The translations under genes and the position numbers were made by a program. Positions 27,901 to 33,915 of a DNA stretch of 64,000 nt are shown piece by piece. This stretch comes from Cristatella mucedo. Taxonomy: Eukaryota; Bryozoa; Phylactolaemata; Cristatellidae. The notes below the pieces were generated by a model. The model searched no databases and was not told where the DNA came from. It saw nothing but the letters and a program-made list of their open reading frames with translations. Every line of letters begins with the position of its first letter. Within the stretch, counting starts at the first letter, position 1. The DNA lies in the NCBI GenBank assembly GCA_009760855.2, contig WPIO01000123.1:308001-372000 (forward strand), given 5' to 3'.

Positions 27901-28563
27901 TGGATTTGAGGTTCGTACGGGGCATAGGTAAACCATCAGATTCCGAAAATCAGGTTATACGATGCTTGGCTTGGTTGGGGGAGTAGATCTGATAGGTAGG
28001 CTGGAGCCAAAGAACTAGGGGACCTAAAAGTTAGTTGCAGAACCATATGCTACTTGGTTGAGAGTCAGTTTAGTTCTGCAAGAAGTTGTGTGATGTGGCA
28101 ACTTCGATGCTAATGACATACAACCTAGCTGCAGGTTTGTAGTTGTGCTATAAGTGCCTGATTGCACACGCTGGTAGACCAGCAAGCAGTGAGCTGCAGA
28201 AGTCGAGATGGGATGTCAAAAATGCATGGATCTATTGCAGGGTTAGCTTAAGTAGAGACAGAAGGCTGATGTCATTTCGTGACTTTTTGTGCATTCAAGG
28301 TGAAGGCTCGATCACACAAAATCTCAGTGCCGACTATTATTGCAAGTTCTTATTCAGCAACCCTGCGAGACCACGTCAGCCGGAAGTGGCTTAATGGACT
28401 TGTTCTGCTTACCTTTCTCTTAAGTAAATTCTTGCCTTATGTTGAGATATGTTGTATGTTGTCCTTCTACTTGTAGCTCAAGCTCGAGTCATGGGAGGAT
28501 AATCCCGACCGACAGCTACTATCCTGGGCCGGCATCAACACTAATCATGCACAGAAAGCTTAG
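823..28563 (+). CDS. MEAK7: MEAK7-like TLDc protein, 12 coding exons, 587 codons
   Basis: MEAK7 (TLDC1/KIAA1609) is an mTOR-associated TLDc protein of lysosomal membranes. I assembled exons 823-993, 1202-1273, 3552-3870, 7497-7609, 12582-12785, 13052-13363, 17776-17846, 18929-19024, 22533-22606, 23915-24066, 25455-25547 and 28477-28563. Every junction is GT-AG, the phases agree, and the sum is 1764 nt. The start is chosen because an in-frame TGA lies at 802-804 and the protein opens MGAHHSSSS, a typical N-myristoylation context, as in human MEAK7 (MGNSRS). Residues 58-225 match the N-terminal helical region and about 340-535 form the TLDc domain (WSLLYNSDQHGLS, YKGPSITLI, LLYLNHHNRG, LEVWGC). 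The C-terminal ENPD-like tail and final HAQKA resemble the vertebrate C-terminus. At 587 residues it is longer than the human protein (456) because of Ser/Gly/Ala-rich inserts at about 105-135 and 300-335. Introns are full of transposons. Family identity is firm; the exon 3 and exon 6 acceptors are the least certain. Confidence 0.85.
1202..1273 (+). CDS. MEAK7: MEAK7 exon 2
   Basis: It encodes 24 residues, RLAEESVSVDPSVKSRTISR and then HVFE. The acceptor is TTGCAG after a long pyrimidine tract (1060-1160) and the donor is GAG|GTAAAT, both in phase 0. The content fits the weakly conserved N-terminal helices of MEAK7. Confidence 0.75.
3552..3870 (+). CDS. MEAK7: MEAK7 exon 3, with Ser/Gly-rich insert
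   Basis: It encodes residues 82-187. After KTFNGPLKVLGKLLFDYM comes a low-complexity Ser/Gly/Ala insert, then DYRCFLRIATEVL and FANNPRVGMTADG, which aligns with the segment before the vertebrate REVQKF motif. The acceptor TTTCTAG at 3551 is forced, because the stronger-looking CAG at 3535 would put a TGA in frame. The donor GATG|GTATGT leaves phase 1 and is followed at once by a TG microsatellite. Confidence 0.7.
3884..3937 (+). repeat. (TG)n microsatellite beside a splice donor
   Basis: An interrupted TGTG tract begins 13 bases after the exon 3 donor of MEAK7. UG tracts next to donors are known binding sites for splicing factors such as CELF/TIA-type proteins, but no such role is shown here. 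Confidence 0.85.
4888..5020 (+). mobile_element. SINE S2, diverged
   Basis: A tRNA-like B box (GGTCGTGGGTTCGAGTCC) is followed by the S2 body: a Pol III-type head, a middle ending in a control-like GCCG stretch, and the closing GACTGTTAAACTAG. It lies in MEAK7 intron 3. Confidence 0.7.
5040..5740. other. GC-rich unassigned stretch in MEAK7 intron 3
   Basis: This segment is richer in GC than its surroundings and therefore open in several frames on both strands (for example 5057-5560 and 5167-5598, minus). No domain, splice pattern or known repeat is recognisable. It is probably an old repeat; I make no functional call. Confidence 0.4.
6381..6484 (+). mobile_element. SINE S2, 3'-truncated
   Basis: It begins at the S2 head (GTGAGCCGAGATGGCAC) with the B box GTCGTGGGTTTGAATC, and stops abruptly where an S1 SINE begins. 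The pair forms a composite of two truncated SINEs. Confidence 0.7.
6485..6600 (+). mobile_element. SINE S1, 5'-truncated
   Basis: It has the S1 internal sequence (CCCGACCAAGGTCTGG), the B box GGTCGTGGGCTCGAGCC and the LINE-like 3' core ending AAATGAATT. The A-box half is missing. Confidence 0.75.
6893..7030 (-). mobile_element. LINE A fragment with internal duplication
   Basis: The motif AGCAGGTGGTACGAT, found in LINE A at 14090, occurs twice here (about 6905 and 6943) in a local duplication of about 38 bases. The copy is strongly decayed. Confidence 0.55.
7497..7609 (+). CDS. MEAK7: MEAK7 exon 4
   Basis: It encodes residues 188-225, beginning EVHQLVMSCFSVALTSARL, which aligns with the vertebrate REVQKFTEDLV region. 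The acceptor is TTTCATTGCAG. The donor TTG|GTACAG (phase 0) is chosen because it joins in frame to exon 5; reading on would hit a stop after 11 codons. Confidence 0.75.
7770..7915 (+). mobile_element. SINE S2-like, old
   Basis: A weak B box (TCGGGTTTGAATCC) and the S2 closing motif TTGAATCAGCTGA are preserved at the expected spacing. Divergence is high. Confidence 0.5.
8541..8894 (+). repeat. 20-bp minisatellite, 18 units, CRE-like core
   Basis: Eighteen units start every 20 bases from 8541 to 8881. The unit is TGACGTCGAGTAACTGYCCT. Units 1-7 end GTCCT (unit 6 has ATCCT) and units 8-17 end GCCCT, so the array grew as two homogeneous blocks. Each unit holds TGACGTCG, one base from the CRE palindrome TGACGTCA. 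The minus strand has no stop in any frame, which produces a spurious repetitive ORF at 8514-8903. It sits in MEAK7 intron 4. Confidence 0.95.
9000..11032. other. MEAK7 intron 4, no recognised feature
   Basis: Apart from the short tandem duplication at 9672 and homopolymers of G (9443) and C (10411), I see no coding, RNA or transposon signal here. Confidence 0.5.
9672..9726 (+). repeat. Two-copy tandem repeat, about 27 bp
   Basis: GATGCTAAACGGACCTGCT plus GAGGGCC occurs twice in tandem with one mismatch. It is a recent local duplication in MEAK7 intron 4. Confidence 0.85.
11033..12005. repeat. Large imperfect inverted repeat (arms about 430 bp, loop about 95)
   Basis: The left arm, about 11033-11460, pairs with the reverse complement of about 11555-12005 along its whole length. 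Matching blocks include GAAGTTCTGRCGACT, ATGTGACTTGTATCC, GGTAGATCG, TTATACAGCTT and GCGAGTTCAGCTCTGCTTG. The arms have drifted by small indels and substitutions. A third, diverged copy of the arm lies at 35620-35830. The unit is not LINE A, S1 or S2, and I could not classify it. It lies in MEAK7 intron 4, so the primary transcript would carry a long hairpin. Confidence 0.85.
12582..12785 (+). CDS. MEAK7: MEAK7 exon 5
   Basis: It encodes residues 226-293: a Ser/Ala-rich start, then KLDSFAAWCSRNCPNLFNGI and HCFLVMKL. The latter aligns with the conserved helix ahead of the TLDc domain (vertebrate WVFRVPHVAIFLSVVI region). The acceptor is TTTGCTTGCAG and the donor CTCAG|GTGAGC, both phase 0. Confidence 0.85.
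13052..13363 (+). CDS. MEAK7: MEAK7 exon 6
   Basis: It encodes residues 294-397. It is a Ser/Gly/Ala/Gln-rich linker with LSPSIAWLLSCALPSKYV in the middle and ends HFLASKL, leading into TLDc. The acceptor CACTTGCAG at 13051 keeps frame; a second CAG at 13067 would also do so and remove five residues. The donor is CTG|GTAAGC. The linker is longer than in vertebrate MEAK7. Long ORFs on the minus strand here are shadows of the GC-rich exon. Confidence 0.75.
13610..13680 (+). mobile_element. LINE A 3' tail, abutting an inverted copy
   Basis: TTTGCAGCAA, then AGAGATTACGAGTTCTCTG and the ATT tail mark a 3' end in + orientation. It runs directly into the AAT tail of the minus-strand LINE A copy at 13681, so the two 3' tails face each other. 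Confidence 0.7.
13681..15440 (-). mobile_element. LINE A, best copy (CR1/L2-type reverse transcriptase), 5'-truncated
   Basis: Read on the minus strand, the order is: RT finger region (KKAVVRP-like, frameshifted, about 15300-15200), VADQLNSYIETSHP and FRANHSTESALL, LDLSTAFDTIDH with the first catalytic Asp (15193-14909), GVPQGSVLGPVLFTVYTL and the catalytic box YADDTQLY (14899-14438), then the C-terminal LHWLP..RIDFK..SLHSLAPAYL block and KTHLFRTAF (14383-13720). The 3' UTR and an AATAAT tail follow. It is broken by a stop at 14909 and frameshifts, and lacks the 5' end including any endonuclease. The YADD box and thumb-like C-terminus place it in the CR1/L2 group. It lies antisense in MEAK7 intron 6. 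Confidence 0.9.
15600..15660 (-). mobile_element. LINE A 3' tail fragment
   Basis: An AATAAT tail is followed by the 3' core (ACCCTCAGGGAACTGAATTT). Only the last 60 bases of the element are present. Confidence 0.7.
15728..15858 (-). mobile_element. SINE S1
   Basis: Reverse complement of the full S1 pattern: A-box-like GGTTTGGCCTAGTA, GACCAAGGTCTGGCCGAGG, B box GTCGTGGACTCGAGC, then the LINE-like 3' core. Confidence 0.8.
15862..16042 (-). mobile_element. LINE A 3' UTR fragment
   Basis: It matches the UTR upstream of the tail (GACATGCACAGGGTCA, GGACCCACTAAATGCTG, AGGGAGTTC). It is separate from the copy at 13681 and is flanked by the S1 SINE. Confidence 0.65.
16043..17775. other. MEAK7 intron 6, distal part
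   Basis: No exon-like segment with matching phase and no clear repeat was found, apart from a weak LINE tail at about 17265-17315. An ORF at 17271-17726 is GC-rich but has no family resemblance. Confidence 0.4.
17776..17846 (+). CDS. MEAK7: MEAK7 exon 7, start of TLDc domain
   Basis: It encodes HQIVEHNAWSLLYNSDQHGL and STNR. The W-LLY-S---G-S pattern is the first conserved block of TLDc domains. The acceptor is CTTTGTAG, the donor AACAG|GTATGT, leaving phase 2. Confidence 0.9.
18685..18771 (-). mobile_element. LINE A 3' tail fragment
   Basis: AATAATAAT tail, then GATAAATCGCCC and the 3' core, truncated after about 85 bases. Confidence 0.75.
18929..19024 (+). CDS. MEAK7: MEAK7 exon 8, TLDc
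   Basis: It encodes FETYAFSYKGPSITLITFES and HIYVVGNDDEWR. The GP-(I/L)TLI strand and the following hydrophobic strand match the TLDc core (vertebrate HRGPCVAVLEDHDKHVFGGF). The conserved phenylalanine/glycines of the FGGF turn are replaced by VVGN. Acceptor CTTACAG, donor GGAG|GTAAGA. Confidence 0.88.
20085..20940 (+). mobile_element. LINE A, decayed + strand copy
   Basis: Recognisable RT pieces are frameshifted: a LLLPYISNIINMSL-like segment, VVADQLNSNIETSN (about 20300), AFLAAFDTIDQ-like remnants, then VFCEGCSCHLMPLLADMQWL and FLHSLAPAYLSELLPHQAL at 20658-20860. The central RT part with the YADD box is deleted. Confidence 0.8.
21262..21420 (+). mobile_element. SINE S2, near full length
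   Basis: Head GATGACACTAGGTAAGGCGG, B box GTCGTGGGTTCGATTC, then GCAAGCGGTGGTGATAGCCG and the closing GGTCAGCTAGGATT. It is one of the better S2 copies. Confidence 0.85.
21925..22082. mobile_element. Two LINE A 3' tails, tail to tail
   Basis: A + strand tail (21925-22003, TTTGCAGCAAATGTAAGTGC ... TTATTATTATT) meets a minus-strand tail (22004-22082, AATAATAAT ... CTAGGCGCTTTACATTTGC). The halves are near-perfect inverted copies of about 75 bases joined at the microsatellite. Confidence 0.88.
22083..22137 (+). repeat. Trinucleotide microsatellite (TAG/GCA/TAA)n
   Basis: Blocks of GTA, GCA and GTA/ATA triplets follow the LINE tail pair, suggesting that the tail seeded a microsatellite which then mutated. 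Confidence 0.85.
22150..22231 (+). repeat. 24-bp minisatellite, about 3.4 units
   Basis: The unit CAGCTGCCCCATCTGGCAAC plus GTCT repeats with one variant. It begins with an E-box-type CAGCTG. It lies in MEAK7 intron 8. Confidence 0.9.
22323..22394 (+). repeat. 24-bp minisatellite, 3 units, with CACGTG
   Basis: Three units, 22323, 22347 and 22371, share GGCTACYTGTCAYGTGCTAC plus TTAT. Units 1 and 3 contain the palindrome CACGTG in the context GTCACGTG; unit 2 has CATGTG. The array lies 138 bases upstream of exon 9. Confidence 0.92.
22533..22606 (+). CDS. MEAK7: MEAK7 exon 9, TLDc
   Basis: In the frame required by exon 8 (phase 2) it reads R-ESLQRWGGDECILLEILPRF and GVVQ. The EW...GD..C.L..I.P pattern matches vertebrate SCSWEVKPQFQGDNRCFLFSICP. 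The acceptor is TGCTGATGCAG and the donor CAAG|GTCAGT (phase 1). Longer ORFs in other frames across this position are spurious. Confidence 0.88.
22845..22905. repeat. AT-rich (TATA)n tract
   Basis: Interrupted TA/TATAT dinucleotides, able to fold on themselves, in MEAK7 intron 9. Confidence 0.85.
23915..24066 (+). CDS. MEAK7: MEAK7 exon 10, TLDc
   Basis: It encodes residues 478-528: GSDLLYLNHHNRGACKGIQI, then GKDARHVVLQIDD and LALEHLE. This matches the YMYLNHGQQTIPNGLGMGG to LWVDVDF block of vertebrate MEAK7, including the YLNH motif. Acceptor TTGCAG, donor GGAG|GTACGA, phase 0. Confidence 0.9.
24127..24250 (+). mobile_element. SINE, S2-related
   Basis: It has a tRNA-like B box (GGTCGTCCGCTCGAGTCC), CTGCAGTAGGCAATTCTTTA and the closing GGTTGTTAATTCAGC. 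It begins within 65 bases of the exon 10 donor. Confidence 0.65.
25455..25547 (+). CDS. MEAK7: MEAK7 exon 11, TLDc end and charged tail
   Basis: It encodes VWGCAGAEATEQQTRQRQWE and NKEAEKLSNRK. VWGC completes LEVWGC, the closing TLDc strand (vertebrate MEVWAVG). A Gln/Glu/Lys-rich, probably helical segment follows that is longer than in vertebrates. Acceptor GCCACAG, donor AAG|GTAAAC, phase 0. Confidence 0.88.
25961..26155. mobile_element. LINE A tails, tail orientation reversed
   Basis: A minus-strand 3' tail (25961-26030, AATAATAAT at its left end) is followed by a + strand 3' end (26045-26155, TTTCCTTTGCAGCAAATG to ATTATTATTATT). Here the bodies face each other and the microsatellites lie outside. 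Confidence 0.75.
26447..26610 (+). mobile_element. SINE S2, near full length
   Basis: Head GTGATGACACACTAGGTAAG, an eroded B box (GAGGTCGAATCC), GCAAGCAGTGGTGATAGCC and the end GAGGCTGTTAAATCAGCTAG. Confidence 0.85.
26716..27290 (+). mobile_element. LINE A C-terminal remnant
   Basis: Frameshifted pieces of the RT C-terminus: ACLDRHTTSKLVDAFVTS, SSLLAGLLAYATRCLHLMQN, then LAPASLSELLFHLAWH. It matches the 14383-13720 part of the reference copy. Confidence 0.75.
27546..28240 (-). mobile_element. LINE A 3' part, old copy
   Basis: From the AATAATAC tail inward it carries the 3' core, the UTR (ACATGCCCAATGTCGAC region), GGACCCACAAAGTGCT and the C-terminal coding remnant. It lies just upstream of the last MEAK7 exon, antisense. 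Confidence 0.75.
28477..28563 (+). CDS. MEAK7: MEAK7 exon 12, C-terminus
   Basis: It encodes LKLESWEDNPDRQLLSWAGI and NTNHAQKA, then TAG. The D-NP---LL---G-----S/A pattern parallels the vertebrate C-terminus (DADPEAQALLEISG). The acceptor CTTCTACTTGTAG follows a pyrimidine tract. Phase 0 agrees with exon 11. Confidence 0.88.
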   Translation, partial: LKLESWEDNPDRQLLSWAGINTNHAQKA

Positions 28564-28665
28564 TTAAAGCGACACGCAATCACTCCATGGCCTGTGCAGT
28601 TATTTTCTCGATAATTTATTGAGTTGTCAGCCTGCTCGTGATGAAAGAATTGACAATACTACCTA

Positions 28666-28671
28666 AATAAA
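28666..28671 (+). promoter_or_regulatory. MEAK7: Polyadenylation signal of MEAK7
   Basis: AATAAA lies 103 bases after the stop codon and is followed by a GT-rich stretch (TTGCTTGTTCTTG), the usual downstream element. The 3' UTR would be about 120 bases. Confidence 0.7.
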
Positions 28672-28699
28672 ACAAAGTTGCTTGTTCTTGCACGGTACT

Positions 28700-29254
28700 T
28701 GTGTTTCTTCAGCATTCTCGCACTTAACGTTGGTTTTGGCATCATGCTCGTTGCTATTGATGGTGCTGCTATTGATGGTGCTTCATGAGTTGAGTTACAG
28801 ACAATGATGCCCAGTTGCTTTGAGCTTTAATGAGGCGTTCACACCACAACCTTGTGCTAATATTAGATCTGAAGGGGTGATTGAAAGGTCATGTATTCTG
28901 ATTGTCTCGGCGGCATCAGGGTGGGGGTCTGGTGATGGCTTTCTTTTAATTGACATCTGCAAGGCTGAGCTTGTTGTCTTGTCCCCTATCCCACTTACTA
29001 TTTCAATGTAACCATTAGTTCAGCTGACCTAGGTTTTTCAGCATTAGTAATGGAGAAAAGCAAGGTTCTAGTCAGCAAGGAATCTATCACGTAGTAGGTA
29101 GCAGCAACAGTATCCCTTCTGGAATCCTATCCCTGAATGACATACTCATATAATACGTGCCCCTCAATGCCGTGAACTACCACAACATCTACATTCAAGG
29201 AGGCCATGACTCATTATCTGAAAATTTATTTCTTGTCAAAGAAGAATTTAGTCC
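28700..29254. other. Intergenic stretch
   Basis: This is the start of the MEAK7-PP2D1 intergenic region. No gene or clear repeat seen. Confidence 0.5.
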
Positions 29255-29430
29255 TCTAAACCATATTCCCACTGTCCTACGATGCATAGATTTACTGCTG
29301 CCAACATCAATAATGTCATAAATATGTCAGTAGCCACAGATCGCCCATCAGCACATTTCAAAAACGATTTTGTCTGGCCACTAAATAAAGCAACTAGAGA
29401 CCTAGAGAATGTTAGTAACTTAAGGCCAGT
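29255..29430 (+). mobile_element. LINE A RT fragment
   Basis: It resembles the part encoding PTVLLRCIDLLLP (15340-15430 in reverse), followed by remnants of the next RT block, and is truncated at LINE B. Confidence 0.65.
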
Positions 29431-30125
29431 ATGTATGTCAGTGTGTAGCACCACAAAGCAACAAAGACTGGGTGTTACGCAGGAGAGTTTTGTATAGCGA
29501 ATTCGCAGTCTAATCAGCTTTCGGTGCACATTCGGTAGCCAACAGATCTCGCGAAGCAAACAGAAAGTGGGAAGCATAGCAGTCACGAGAGCAGTTGAGA
29601 TAGTGAGTAGCATAGAAGTAGCAGCTCAGGACCGCTGAAAAGGATGAGTCATACTCGGCTGCAGGTGAGTAGTTGTCGTTTCGTAAGAATCGTGGAAGCG
29701 AGTTCCACAGTCTAGAAGCCGTAATGGCTCACTAGGTAAGGCGGCTGCTACCGAGGTCGTGGGTTCGAACCTGTGGTGGGCGATCCTTAATCGCCACTGC
29801 AAGCGGTGGTGAAAGCCTTAAAGGCTCTTCTGTCGCTATACAAAAAAGAGGCAGTTAAATCAGCTAGTATTTATTTTGTAAAGCTGTCGCCAACGGCTTT
29901 TAAGCCGAGGAATGAAACAGCCAATTTATTGTCCATCTGAGGGCACGAGGAGGCTGAAATAGGTGCAGCAGTTCAGCTAGGTACGAAGGAGTCAAGCCGT
30001 GGTGGGACTTGTGGGTCAGCGTAAGAACTTTGCTCTGTATCCATTGATCGACCGGCAGCCATCCTAGCTCTTTTAGCAAAGAAGACAAGTGGTCAAACCT
30101 CTGGGATTTGGAAACTAGCCTCGCA
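29431..30125 (-). mobile_element. LINE B fragment (second LINE family), interrupted by a SINE
   Basis: On the minus strand a C-terminal RT block reads LGWLPVDQWIQSKVLTLTHK, SHHGLTPSYLAELL (30088-29900), followed by a 3' UTR that also occurs at 48440-48790 and, in + orientation, at 63008-63288. The UTR contains the GTGTTACGCAGGAGAGTTTT signature. The copy is split by the S2 SINE at 29717-29880; LINE B bases resume exactly on its far side. Confidence 0.8.
29717..29880 (+). mobile_element. SINE S2 inserted in LINE B
   Basis: A full S2 body (GGCTCACTAGGTAAGGCGG, B box GTCGTGGGTTCGAACC, end GTTAAATCAGCTAG). Comparison with the uninterrupted LINE B copy at 48700-48760 shows the insertion point after CCACAGTCTAGAAG. 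Confidence 0.85.
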
Positions 30126-30129
30126 GCTG

Positions 30130-31570
30130 TTCTTTTCTACCGTTCCTATCAAAGACTAGTTGTGGCAGACCAGCTGAACTCTTCTTATATTGAAACCTCA
30201 ATACTAGCAAGTAAGTTCCCGTCTGGATTTAGAGTCAATAACTCTACATTCAGCATTGCTTAAGGCGTAGAACGACATTCTCGGGAATGTAGACTTGCTT
30301 ACAGTCTCTGTGGTTGTTTTGCTTAAATCTTTCGGCAGCGTTTGATGCTATCGATCACCAAGTCCTCGAGAGCCCCCATCTCGCCTGGGCATGACTAACA
30401 CTGCTGCATTGGTATAGATCCTCTGAGCGGGATACTCCAGTGTGTTGATGTAATAATATTAATAATAATAGTTATAATAATAATAATAACAGAATTGATA
30501 AAGCGCCGTCAGAGAACTCAATCTCTCTCTAGGCGCTTTATAATTGCTGCGAAGGAAGCATGATAGAGCGGTTAGTGGTAGCATGGTCAATATACAACAT
30601 GTATAACAAGATTAGGGGATATGGATGGACTAAGGTTATCCGAAGAACAACTGCTAGGTACAAGGTACAACCGGTCTGCGTCTTTTCGCAGGTTATACTC
30701 TCCTTCTTGCATATGCTATCGCCCTAACTCTGTTACTGCTTGTGTTGCATCCCTACATGGATGACAGCAAACTTTCAAATTTAATCCTAATGTGACTCAA
30801 AAACTCGGAAGATTATCGCTCAAAATCTGCTCAGCCAGCATATCTACTGTTGCATCTACACAAAATCTAGGTGACCTGTTCCAAACCGACCTCTCACCAG
30901 ATGACAACATCGACAACACGGTAAGATGTGCATAGTTTCAGAAAAGTTACCGAACTAAAATTCAGGCTCGTTTAGACATGGTTACTACGTTTAAATTCAG
31001 TCCATGTATTCTTGACAATCTGTATCGACTTCTGCAACTCACTGCGTGTTGGTCTACCGGACTGTGCGATCGGGTGCTTACCGTTGGTACTAAACTCTGC
31101 AGCTAGGCTTCTCTGTCGTGAGCATCGCAGTTACCATACCAAACCACTCCTGTCTGACCTGCACTGGCTCCCAATCAAGCACCATATCGACTTCAAGGTC
31201 CTGTCACACAATTTCAGGTCCCTTCATTCTCTGGCTCCAGCCTACCTATTTCCTATAGCCTACCTACTCCCACACCAGGCCCAGCATCATTCACAGCTAT
31301 ATCCCAAATGTTTTGACTTAAATAGTTTAGCTATACCTCGTACGAACTTCAAATCCTTTGGGGACTGTACCTTCAGTTCGTATGTTCCTACAACCCGGAA
31401 CTCACTTCCGACTGACCTTAAGACATCCCGTGACATGACGACATTTATTAAGGAGCTTAAAACATACCTGTCTAGTAGAGAATTTAGTGGGTCCTCGTGA
31501 TTAGCTCTTATGGGTGCTGACACTGTGCCTGTCATATCTAACCATATCTACACGTTGATGTGCATGTCGC
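30130..31570 (+). mobile_element. LINE A, + strand copy split by another LINE A
   Basis: The parts in order are VADQLNSSYIETS (30160), remnants of LDLSTAFDAIDHQVLE (30330), the QRLSEEQ / VYTLLLAYAI region (30640-30800), then a continuous ORF at 31012-31500 with GLPDCAIGCLPLVLNSAARL, LSDLHWLPIKHHIDFKVL and SLHSLAPAYL. The YADD segment is degraded. A minus-strand tail is inserted at 30455-30600. Confidence 0.85.
30455..30600 (-). mobile_element. LINE A 3' tail inserted in LINE A
   Basis: (AAT)n followed by GATAAAGCGCCGTCAGAGAA and the 3' UTR. It interrupts the RT of the copy at 30130-31570. Confidence 0.8.
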
Positions 31571-31739
31571 ATCTAACAATGTTATGTTTGATGGCATTTG
31601 GCATCTTACCACAAATCATTTGGTCATGCTTTCTTTACAGCATCTACAGAGTGCCTATACAAATATTCAGTTCTCAGAAAGGGCCATACAAATTTAATTG
31701 TTATTATTGTCTGAATCATTTAGGATTAGTAGGCTAAAG

Positions 31740-32640
31740 CATGATAATGAAGGAACCTAAAAGTCACGTGGCAAAACCTTAAATTCGGAATGCTGTTATT
31801 GGGGGAGCCAGTGGAGGTCGGCAAGAGGTGACGTAATGTAGCAACCACAGCATAAATGTTAGCCAAGCCTAGCTGCAAAATTGTGGATCAACTAAGCGCC
31901 AATTGTATCGTTCGGAAGACCCGGGAGCAGTGAGTGATGGAATGTCATAAATAATAATAATAATAATTCACTTGATAAAGCGCCCTCAGAGAACTTAATC
32001 TCTCTCTAGGCGCTTTACATTTGCTGTAAAGTGAAATGCAATTGAATGGTAAGTAAAATCATGCTTGAAAAACAAACAAAATGAATAATATGGTTAGGGG
32101 TGACATGCACAGGGTCAGCATGCAAATATGGTTAGTGGCAGCATGCACAGTGTCAGCACGCATAAGCACATCAAGGACGAATCACAGGGACCCACTAAAT
32201 GCTGTCCTAAATAGGTGTGTTTTTAGGTTCCTTTTAAATGTGGTCAGGTCAGGGGATGTTGTGACGCAGGTCGGGAGGGAGTTCCAGGCTTTGGGAGCAC
32301 ATGAACTAAATGCACGGTCTCCAAAGGATTTAAGGTTTGTATGAGGTATTTGTAGACTGTTGGATTCCGAAAAGCGGGTGGTACGATGCTTGGCCTGATG
32401 GGGTAGTATATCTGACAGATAGGCTGGAGCCATAGAATGAAGGGACCTAAAAGTGAGCAACAAAACCAATATGCATGGATTATCTTGGGTGTTATATCGC
32501 TGTCTAAGCAGGCCCGTATGGTTCTAATGCTATGTAGCTGAGCGTAGGCAGACTTGACTGTGGAGCCAGTGTGATTGTCCAGTGAAAGGTCACTCGGGGA
32601 CAGGGCACCCAGATAGCTACGGGATGCAGCAGCTAAGGTT
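31740..32640 (-). mobile_element. LINE A 3' portions, two abutting minus-strand copies
   Basis: 31740-31946 is an old C-terminal remnant. 31947-32640 is a well-preserved copy: AATAATAAT tail, 3' core, UTR and the C-terminus SLHSMAPAYLSDILPHQAKH, with 32100-32340 almost identical to 13800-14050. Its upstream part (32466-32640) skips a stretch relative to the reference, so it carries an internal deletion. Confidence 0.85.
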
Positions 32641-32846
32641 TGTCCACGTGGTACCGTTTGGACGCCCATGCCATTAGTTTCCAACCGCGCTCGATGCAAA
32701 GGGCCGACACACGTAAATCACTTCATGAGTCGTCTACCAGCAGCAAAGTAGAAGCAAGCCAGCACTGAGCCAGCGCCTCTATGAGAGTCGTGGACATGCG
32801 GTTGGTGCTGCCTGTGCAGGGAAACCGGTCGGTCTCTCTCACTCTT

Positions 32847-32861
32847 TTTCCCTCCCTCTCC

Positions 32862-32938
<77 letters not shown>

Positions 32939-32979
32939 GCTACGATAGACTCGATGGAGAACAAAGAGAAAGTGTGAGT

Positions 32980-33069
<90 letters not shown>
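32847..33069. repeat. (CT)n and (GA)n facing each other
   Basis: A CT dinucleotide tract (about 32847-32937) is followed, after a spacer of about 40 bases, by a GA tract (about 32980-33069). The arms are complementary over roughly 85 bases, so the whole can form a long hairpin. It lies about 850 bases upstream of the PP2D1 start codon. Confidence 0.95.
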
Positions 33070-33073
<4 letters not shown>

Positions 33074-33379
33074 AGATATCTATTCTCCCGCTAATCTCGG
33101 TTTAGCATGCAGGAGCGATGAAATGGTGCCTCAATTTCCGTACTCCAAAAGCCTCTCCAACCACCAGCTGAGCCGTATTGCTGCACGCGGCAGACCATTT
33201 AAAATAAATGTCCAGCTAAGCTGAACGACCAGCCTCATTTGTACGGCAGCAGACGAGCCGTTGCGGCTATCGCTCCTGCTTGCAATCGTAAATAAAGAAT
33301 TGCAAACCACACGGAGCGAACCAAAGATCCGGGTCGCAAAATTCACACCTTACTCTTACGGAGGGCAAAACAAATATGA

Positions 33380-33915
33380 ACGCGCAAGCGCTGCACGAGC
33401 GTGTGCAGAACGCGCGCGGCAGTAGCCCCGGCCGCCAGCGTAGCGAGCGCGCCTCTCAAGCCATTTTGGGATTCCAGTGCTTCAGATGAAATCCAAATTC
33501 GTTCAAATCATTCTTTTATAGTTGCTATATCGACAGCAACGACGGCGGTAGGCGAAGGGTGCGCCGCGTGCACGGAGGTCAGGGAGCCCACGCTGCCGGA
33601 TGCCGGACGCCGCCGGAAAACCGGTCGCCTGGATACCAGTAGTTACATTACAGCGATCCCACTTTCCATACTTGTATCCACCGAAGCCCGGAAGACCTGG
33701 GTCGCTTTAGTAAGTCGCCACTGGCGCACTCTTCCGCTGGAGGACAGCACCGAGCATTTGCTTCGTTGGCGATGGTCTAGTGACGCGCTTTCGCCGCCGC
33801 TACCACTGTTGGCCTACGTGCAGACATTAGCACGAGTCGCCCCAACGAGTGACGGAAGGTAGAGTAGCCTCTGCGGCGGCGGCGGTGGTGGCTCGCGGTG
33901 GGCTCAGCTAAGGCG
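33380..33915 (+). promoter_or_regulatory. PP2D1: CpG-rich promoter / 5' UTR region of PP2D1
   Basis: Base composition turns GC- and CpG-rich immediately upstream of the PP2D1 start. A 153-codon ORF at 33401-33862 has no family resemblance and is probably a by-product of composition. I see no convincing TATA box. The exact transcription start cannot be set. Confidence 0.5.

Noticed and set aside
33401-33862. 153-codon ORF upstream of PP2D1
   Set aside because: It lies in CpG-rich promoter sequence, shows no domain, and does not splice in frame into PP2D1.
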